Assembly (NCBI GenBank): GCA_037367405.1
Contig: JAZKJV010010132.1
Coordinates: 744,001 to 808,000 of the forward strand
DNA: 64,000 nucleotides
Source: Ottelia alismoides
Lineage: Eukaryota > Streptophyta > Magnoliopsida > Alismatales > Hydrocharitaceae
Direction of reading: 5' to 3'
Shown: in pieces, positions 35,201 through 44,200 of the stretch
How positions within the stretch are numbered: the stretch's first letter is position 1
Layout: each line of letters opens with the position of its first letter
Program-made: the position numbers and the translations under genes
The notes under the pieces: model-generated
What the model was told of the DNA's origin: nothing
Database searches by the model: none
What the model saw: only the letters and a program-made list of their open reading frames with translations

Positions 35201-38200
35201 AGTCTGTCAGATGTGAAATTTGACTTTGGGATTATTTGACAATTATTGAGGTTAGTATTTTTTTTGTATTTTTTATTTAATCAAGTTAGTAATATCTACA
35301 CAATGGAGGTGGTTTCGGGTCAATCGGAGTTAGGATGAATTAACTAAAAATGTGAGAAGTTAGCGGCTTTTTGGGCTAATTTACACTAGTGATTTTAAAT
35401 GCAATTATGCACGATGAAATACAGATATTATTCAAACATGCATGATGGCTAATAATGCTCTATTAATGATTAATTACAGGTGAATGATGGGGAACAGAGC
35501 CTAAATGACCAATTTTAGCATGATGAATACGAGATTCATCAGTCTCCTTCTGTATCTCTTCGCAATTCCCCTACTACTTCCCGAGAACAAGGAGCTCCCT
35601 TCAACACGCTGGGTTTTTTCATCACCCCCAGCAACAATTTCTGTACTTGACGACACGATACTAACCCAATTCACAGCGCAAGCGGCCTAAGAAGAAGAGG
35701 ACCCATCGCAAGTCTGCGGACATGCGGGAGCCAAAATCCCAGAGGCAATCACCCCCTCCGCTGAGGAGGTCAGCAACGACAATGCGGAGTATCTCACTGG
35801 GAGACCACAAGGCATTTTGCCCGAAAAACAGAACTCCTGAAATGGTACGGGTGACACATGATCCGTCAGAGCACCCGAACCCGAAACGATGGAAATCCTG
35901 ACCGGTCCATTTAACAACAGACTCGACCCACCTCCTCTAACTCCGAAACTAGCACCAGAAACTGATAAGGAGAACCGGGTAGGAAGATCCATCCATCCCA
36001 CCCGATCGAAACCAATACACATTCCAGCGGAAGGGTTATCTTCGAGAGAAGGCTCTGCCGTTACGCCTCCCGAGAACAAGGGATACAAACCGAGGAGTCG
36101 CGTGAGGTCGTCTCTTCTTCTGTGATTTTCACAACATTCAAATCCGGGGCCTTCTTGGAGGAGCTGGCCTTCGACGATCGACGATCTCATATGGTGGAAC
36201 AACGACGGTGGCGACAGAAGGAATTGAATGAAAATCAGGAACGACACACGACCAACCCTCAAAATCATCGACGAAATATGCTGCACGGGATTTTCTCAAC
36301 ACTCCATTAGGATGATGGTGACACCAGGATCGGACCCTGGCATACAACCATCAGTAAGATCCTCATCACGACCCCGACCTTCCTTAGGGTCGGGCTAAGA
36401 GCCTTCAAGGTTTTAGAAAGGAACGACACTCCTCTCAGCCGGGCAACCCTCTTTGTGAACCCAATCTCTCCATCTACGAAACGCATGAATCACCATTGAA
36501 TGTCGCTCTTTTCCCACGGATCGAGCAGTCGGTCCGCTTGATCCCTCGATATGCCCCGCATAACGCATTTACTTTTCCCCAGCGAGACGATATCGCCTAC
36601 GAAACCCTTCCCAAAGAGAAGCAAGATTCCTGCCCAAGCCGACCGCATGGACAAGGAAGCCTTCGTCCACGAACCAATCAATAGCTGCATCTTCGATTTC
36701 TCTGTAACTTCTTCGGCCATGATTTCCGCAAAAGAGACTCCCGACCTGGTCTTTGCTCCATCTCCCCGCACAACCTCCCCACCACCAAGCGAAGACATGT
36801 CGACCTTAGGCGTGCCCACAGACGGACAGTTCGTACGACGATGCCTGGGTTTCCCACATCCAAAACAACGCAATGACTTGGAGCAAACAGACGTGACATG
36901 GCCAGCCTCCCCACATTTGAAGCATTTTCGACCACATTTGTGATGAGTAACCGTCACCCACTCTTCTTCTTTCTCATTGCATAAGGGCACATCCTTCTCA
37001 CTGACATGCCGCCAAGCACGCACCCCCGCATAGATCCTCCTACTCGTCACCTCCCTCTGGCTACGTTCCCTCCCACGCATTGATCAACTTTCAAGGTCCA
37101 AATTTATGGAGAAAGTAGACACATCCAAAGACCCAAGGGTCCAAATCCTCGGACGCTAAATATCAACATGAAACAACTAAAAAAAGGAGCTACTGCTTCG
37201 ACTCTAATGATTAGGAAAAGCAGACCGATGATGCTCTCTCAACTGACATGCTTCACACTGAAAGGAAGAACCTGGTGATATCTACGGCAAAATATGACGC
37301 ACCTTTTGAAGATGGAGGTGGCCAAAACGTAGTTGCCAGGTGAAAGGAGAGATAGGTCCTGTTGGATGAGAGGATACTCCAGCATATGGAGTTCAAACCA
37401 GGCGATAAAGACTACCCTGCTTACGGTCACAACTAATCACTCTGCCCATAAGGATGTCTTGAAAAACAAGATCCGATGGGTCAAAGATAGCTCGACAATG
37501 CAAATCCTTCGTAATCCAACTAATAGATAATAAATTCATAGAGAAACCAGGAGCATGCAACACATCTGCGAGAATCTGGAAGCAACCAACATCATATTCA
37601 AGATCTAGGGCTGCTAGGAATACACCTACCATGGTAGCATTCGTATATGTCTTTTGCTACTCTGGAGTAGCTATAAGAGGCATGAAACTGTGGAGCTTCT
37701 CAATCATCCCACACAAGGATGTATACAACGAAGGAAGAGGCTGTCCGTTATGCTTGATAGTAAAGATATCATGCTGGAGTTGGAGGATCGTGGTCTCGTT
37801 CCTTGCCTGAGAATAAGTTGCTGCAAGGATGCCCCACATTGCCTTAACAATAGGATCATGTAACACATCATTGGCAATCTCTATCGTCAATGTATCTGAA
37901 GGCCAAACTTTGACGTATGCATCATCCACCTCCCATGAGGCGTTAACCCCAGTTTTCTCCAAAGGCTCCTTCTCAATAAGAGTATGCTTCTTACCATTGG
38001 AATTCATAAGGCTCATGAACTGCATAGCCCAGAGCTTATAGTTTGTCCCATCCATCTTGACAATAGGCGCTTGACCTTTGAAAGCGCATATGGTGGGTAC
38101 ATCAACTTTGTTTTCTGACATAATGTCGTATGGAGATTACTAGGGTTTTGTAGACCAATGAATGAATATCTACACTAACATGTATGGATTTGAATGCATA

Positions 38201-41200
38201 TGTAGACATGCACTGAAATCCATCAATCTAAAGCAGACCACATATCGAAGAACGCAGGAGGCTGACGACCAAGGGAAGAGAGAGAGACCATCCCGGGCAG
38301 AAGAGTGGAGGGTCGGTCAGCGGCACCATGACAACGACGCAACAAGATTGGTGGACCAGCAGGCAGCGCTGCTCGGCGGTGGCGCATAAGAGAGAGAAGG
38401 GGGGTGTGGGTTAGGTTTAGGGTTAGGGTACGAAGCTTCGGTCTAGGACTGCTGCTTTGATACCATTTTGGGAAAAATCAAAGAGATGTTTATTCCAGAG
38501 AACCTTAAGCTCTCTTATATAGAGGAGATGCCTATGGGTAAATTACATAAGATGGAAACAAAGAAATAAAATAATGAAGAGGTACACTGAAAATATAGAC
38601 ATATCTCCACAATTATATTTGGTGTTTTACCTTTGGTATATTGTCAGTATAGGGAAATGACAAAAATTGACGAACCTTTCACTATAAGTAGGGTCGGCCA
38701 CATGGATTCTTGCTCAAATCCATGTGTCAAAATATTCGACTATTTTTTACGTTGGATGTCGCCTACCTAAAACAACCCCTACAAGGGGGATTTGAACCCT
38801 GGTCTTTTGGGTGGCAGACACACTATACAACCACCATACAATATAAGTGGGCATAGGGAAATGACTTAACATAGACAAATTCACATAAATTGAAATGGTG
38901 GTCAATTAATCATAATACATCACCCATAACTTTTCGTTTATAACATTTCATATTTTAATTAATGACTCATGTAGGTTATTATCTTTTTATTACTTAGTGA
39001 TCATGTTGATGGATCTTGATATTGAGGAGATGATGAGTCTCTGATCTGATTTTTATTTCTGTCTAATTTTTCAAGTCTAGTGCATAGCCAATGGCCTTGC
39101 TTGAATGTGATCTCACACCATGACTCTAAAGCGTGAAGAATACCTTAGGATTGGGGTGCCTCCATATGCATACAATGGAGTATAATGCATCCTTACTAAG
39201 TTAAACATGTCCACTAGCTTCTCCTAACATCTGTAGTAGTAGTTCTAAGATCTGATTACATGTTGATGATTGATGATGGTTAATGATTTCTGTACCAAGT
39301 TCAACTGCAACCAACTCAATTGTAACCAACTCAACTGTATACAACTCAACTATAATCAAACTCTCAACTCAACTGTAATACATCGCCAAGCCTATTGGTA
39401 GAACGATAAAACTTAAATGGTGAAGAAGTCTCCTAAGAGACTCTTCCGTCCCACCCTCTAAATAGAAGTGCGATGCAATAGAGGGCTAGGCCTACTTCAA
39501 AACTATGCCCCTAAGACGGGTGAGAGAGACTCCCCGGAAGAGTCACTCAAAAAATCGGCCCGACCGGTACGAGCAAACAAGCTCGTAAAGAAAAACTAAA
39601 ATTGAGGGCCCCCCAGCCTAGGCACCCTAAGAACAGTGGGTCAACGGAGGGTCAAAAACCTAGATCCCAACGAAGCGTTAAAACACTACGAGCTCGCATA
39701 AAAATCGTAAAAAGGATTATGATCCTAAGCTCGTGTACTAGGCGGCCGCTGCCCTAACCGTGCTTCCTATCTTTCGCCCAGTTGAGGGTCACTGCGCCCT
39801 CGCACGATCAGGTGTAAGGGTCACCATGATCGGCGCCATTAATAGTTAGTCATCACTAATTCCTTAATATTTACTTGATTCCCCACCGTTGATCTCTGCC
39901 GTGGTTAACTTTACAGATCTAGGCATCTTGTCACAATTTATGTATAGTGATATATCATTAGTAGGTAATACTAGAGGATTATTAAATACCGATTTTTAAT
40001 CATAATGATCACATGGAATTATTAAATCATGTCAACCTTTAAGAGGTTTAAAATCTTATCATTTTATTAAATAAAATTGAGAGAATCATATAAGCCATGA
40101 TACGCATCACAATCAGGCTGTGCTTAGGCATGATTTTACTATATGTGAAAGTTGGTGGTTGTTCTAAAGAACGTTCTTGATATGAATGTCTTATAATTCA
40201 CAAAATGAGGATTGTAGGTGCAAATTGATTTCGATTATCAAGTATATGATAGATGAAAAAGGTTTAAATGCTCACAATTCACACAAAAGCCTGCACCTAT
40301 AGTTATGTGCTTGACTTTTTTTTACATTCTCGTTTGTGTCTCGTCTTATCAACATTCTTAGTTTTATCACTAATCAACAAAACTGGCCCATGTTCCAATA
40401 ATACGTTTACAATGTCTCCCTCAATGGTGATCTTGAGGAAAAAACCTATATCACCTCGTCCCTCAACTTTGAGCATTATTAGCAGTGTGAGAAGTGGTTC
40501 ATCTACTGAAGCTATATGGACTAAAGCAAATCCCAAATGTCCCATTCCAGAAGTTACTTGAGGTCATCGAAAATTTTGAATTCTAAAGGTCTTCAACATA
40601 TTACTCCTCATTTGTGCAAGCGACTGAGAAGGGTTATATGATGATGATGAAAATTTTGAATTCTAAAGGTCTTCAACATATTACTCCTTATTTGTGCAAG
40701 CAACTGAGAAGGGTTATATGGTGATGTTGGCAAATATGGATGACATAATTCCTATAGAGGGTGCCCTTAGCAACTTAGCAAAGCATTTTATAATAAAAGA
40801 CCTATAGAATTTGAGATATTTATTCGGCATTGAAATGGCTCAAAATGATAAAATAGTCATGCTATCTTAGGTAAAATCGGCCATAAATATACTTTAGGAA
40901 AGAAGTATGCTCAGGATCAATCTGGCCTTCACAACCATGACAATACAAGTCCATATTCGTGATATAGATGCTAAACACATTGAAGCAACATAATAAATGC
41001 AACACATTTTCATGTGAAAATGATGTACTATATCGTCATGAACACAGATATTTCCACAGTTACGAACAAAATCATTCAATTCACGGAAAGATCTCTGCAA
41101 GTTCGTTAAAAGACGATCATGGTAGTACTAAGTAATGTAAGATGTGTGTGAAAAAAATATTGGTTTTTACTAAAAGCACCAAACTAGATGTAGTGGTCTA

Positions 41201-44200
41201 CATGGATTTTAACCGTGCCAGCTACCCTAAGGATAGGAATGTGGGTGACAACCTAGTAACTTGGCGAGTGAGAAGAAAATTTTATTATATGCTCCAGCAT
41301 AATTTTGTGCTCTCAGGAGGAGAAAAAGGTATCAAGAAGGGATCTAAATTTCATGGAACTACATGCATGGCAACAAAAAAAGAGGCTTGATTGTACCTTG
41401 CATCCTTCAAAATTTGGAAGACTTTCCAAAATCAGTATCAGCTTTGTATCAACAAGGGGGCAGCAATGGGCTGATTGGAGAAGTTCCAATCGGGATTTGG
41501 GGGCTGCAACAGCTCCTTGCAGGAGCTCCAGCAGAGAAGCTCCCAGTTGTGGAGCAACAAAAGGGGCTGCTGCAATAGCATCAACAGTTTCTTGGCTTGC
41601 AGCTGCTGGTTGGCAGCAACAGGGGAATCAATCCCAGCACCTGGAAGGAAGGGAGCAGCAGGTGCACTGCTTTGGGCAGCAGCTGAGACCTTAATGCTGC
41701 TGGACAACAGCATTAACGGAATCTGGAGGAGAACTTTGGGCTCTTTCGATGGAGATTTAATAGAGGAAATATAGAAGAGGAAATGGGAAAGAAATAAGTC
41801 TCTTGGGCTTTATATAGAGAAAAGAAGGGGAGTTAAATTTGACGTGTGGGAGAATTGGGTTGCTAATTGGAAAAGGAAGGTAGCTGCACGAGGGACTGCT
41901 ATACTATACAGTAATATTGAATATTTTTTTAATTCTTTTTTTACATTTTCTCTCTTTTATTTGAAAAATCAAAGTCACCCGTATTCGCGCCTCGAGTCCC
42001 GGATTCAGATGTACCACATCTTGCTTCGATTGTCTCTATATAACGATAAAATGAGTATAATATTCATATATTTTGGATTGAATTCTTGAATTTTTGAGAT
42101 ACAGTCTTGGTTTGTGACTAAATCTTGTGATTTGAAAATATCAAATGACCTCCGATCGACGAATGGTCGATTTTGTTTGTCTTATTTTGTCGAATCAGAT
42201 TTTTGAGTAGTCACGATTTGTTTTGCGATTTTTGATTTTGTGTCGCAGCTTTTCGATGGCACGCATTTCAATGCGATCAACTTTTGATCGATTGCATCTG
42301 AACGAGATTTGATCTGCGATCTATAAATCGAACTGAAGTTGTTCAATATTAATCAAATATTAAATGAAATTTTGGTCTTTTAATCGGATCAGATCCTATT
42401 TATTCGGATGCGGATGTTACAGGTAATAGGTGCTGATCACTGGAATGATGTAAATACAACAACCATTACGATTGGGTTCACCTCTTACGAATATAGGACC
42501 ATGGAAGGCCATATCGATATCGGTACCATGTCGATATGATATATCGTCGATATATTGATGCCATATCGCCGACATCGAACCAAGATTGTGAATAAAATGG
42601 CCTGTCGATACCGATATCGACCATATCGGCGATATATCGGTGATATATCGGTGACCTGTCGATACCGATATATCGCCGATATATCGCCATATATCGCGAT
42701 ACAACCTTCCGTGTATAGGACATAGAGTAAAACTTACAAGAATGCCTGTGAAAAGAAAGAAAGTATAATGAGACCCTTGGTTGAATATTGCATCTTGTGT
42801 TTCTGCGGAAAACCCAAAATTAGATATACTTTATTCATTAATGCGGAGGACATGTGGTTCTCTTTTTCATATGTTTACATGCAGGGAAAAAAGATGAACT
42901 AGCCATGAGAAATATACAATACTAGATCAGAATAGAATGACATGCTAAAAGTAAAGACCTAGAACGTCAAGTTATAACATAGTTCATGGCAATTGGAGAA
43001 CCATCTTGTTCTACGAAGAAGTAGCTTATATGGTTTTGCATTTATATTGTATTCCCTTGAGTAAAACCTCTGTCATTATAATTCATGCACTTAATCGGTC
43101 ACAATCACAATGTGTTTGAGGATAATATCCGAACATAGTCGTAAATGATTATGAGAGGATAACCACCCATCTAAATCTAGATATATTAATGTCATCCGTA
43201 TTACCATACAATACAGTAAATTACTCTAGGAGAACATTACATATTATAAGAAATAATTAATGATTTTAAATTTGAGTTTCACATATGACCTCAAATTTCA
43301 ACAAAATTCCATCGAAATTCTCCAAAATTTTCATTTCTATAGGTCATCAAATTTGAAACACTACATTATTTCTTTTCCAGGATTTCTAGGAAATATCAAC
43401 GAAATGGCATCGAAAATGTGTCATTTCAGCAAAACAACAAAAATAAGATAATATGCTCTTCGCTTTCATCGAAATTTGCATATATTTATAATTTTTTACG
43501 TATTTATTCACTAATGTGTTGAGTTGTTAGATTGCTTTACATTGTTTAAGAAGTTTCTTTAGTTAGTTTCTACATTTTAGATCTAAATCCAATCAAATCA
43601 GTTAGACACAAGATTTAAGAGTTAAATTCAAGTTTTAACTGAAGATCTTTATATTTTTTATTTCCTTTATATATATACATTTTTATAGTAGTTATCATAA
43701 GTGTCACCTCATTCTTATTGAAGAAGTGCTCTTTCTTGGCCTATGTTCTTCTCTGTTATTATTGTACATGTCACTATTCTCTTCATGTTCAAGAGGAGAA
43801 ACCAATGGCTTCTAATTACGGTCTCAAATCTGGTTCTAGTTCTGAACAACATACTACTTTTTTGTGTGTTGGGACTATTGGATGGAAATTTAATGTAACA
43901 TATGTCATATCATGTTAATATCTCACTATCAACAAAAAACATGTCTTTCTATCTCATTTATTGAGTTAAAAAATATTAGAATTCTTTATTTTTTTAAAAA
44001 ATGAGTTTTCAAGTAACCTCCCCAATTTTCGGCCAGTTCACCGAAATTCCATTGAAATTTACCAAATTTCTTTTTCCTGACTTATTGAAATGAAACCGAA
44101 ATCCGACATTTAAGGCCTTGGTTTCACATTGAAACAACATATCTCTGTTTTGTATTTGTGCATTCTTTTAAGGGAAAAAGGGTGAGGTGGCGAGGAGACG

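Larger units (their letters stand above)
27407..37120 (-). mobile_element. L1-type LINE 3 (minus strand, composite)
   Basis: ORF1 with two zinc knuckles (35687-37080) and ORF2 from its start codon region (30376) to the middle of the C-terminal part (27412) belong to one minus-strand L1. It is cut by the + strand L1 at 30397-32383 and by an LTR-like block at about 32600-35500. The 3' end is missing: the protein stops at LDHWIWKN where copia 2 RNase H resumes. I found no target duplication, so it joined copia 2 with a deletion rather than by simple insertion. Confidence 0.8.
26995..38611 (-). mobile_element. Ty1/copia retrotransposon 2 (minus strand, middle replaced)
   Basis: LTRs of 146 bp at 26995-27140 and 38466-38611 resemble those of copia 1 (TGTTGGGAAAAAT...). 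The primer site at 38454-38465 reads TGGTATCAAAGC on the minus strand. Flanks are GTTAT and ATTAT, as for copia 1. Gag and a pre-integrase piece remain at the right and an RNase H tail at the left. Integrase, RT and most of RNase H are gone, and L1 sequence occupies the space. It is non-functional. Confidence 0.85.
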
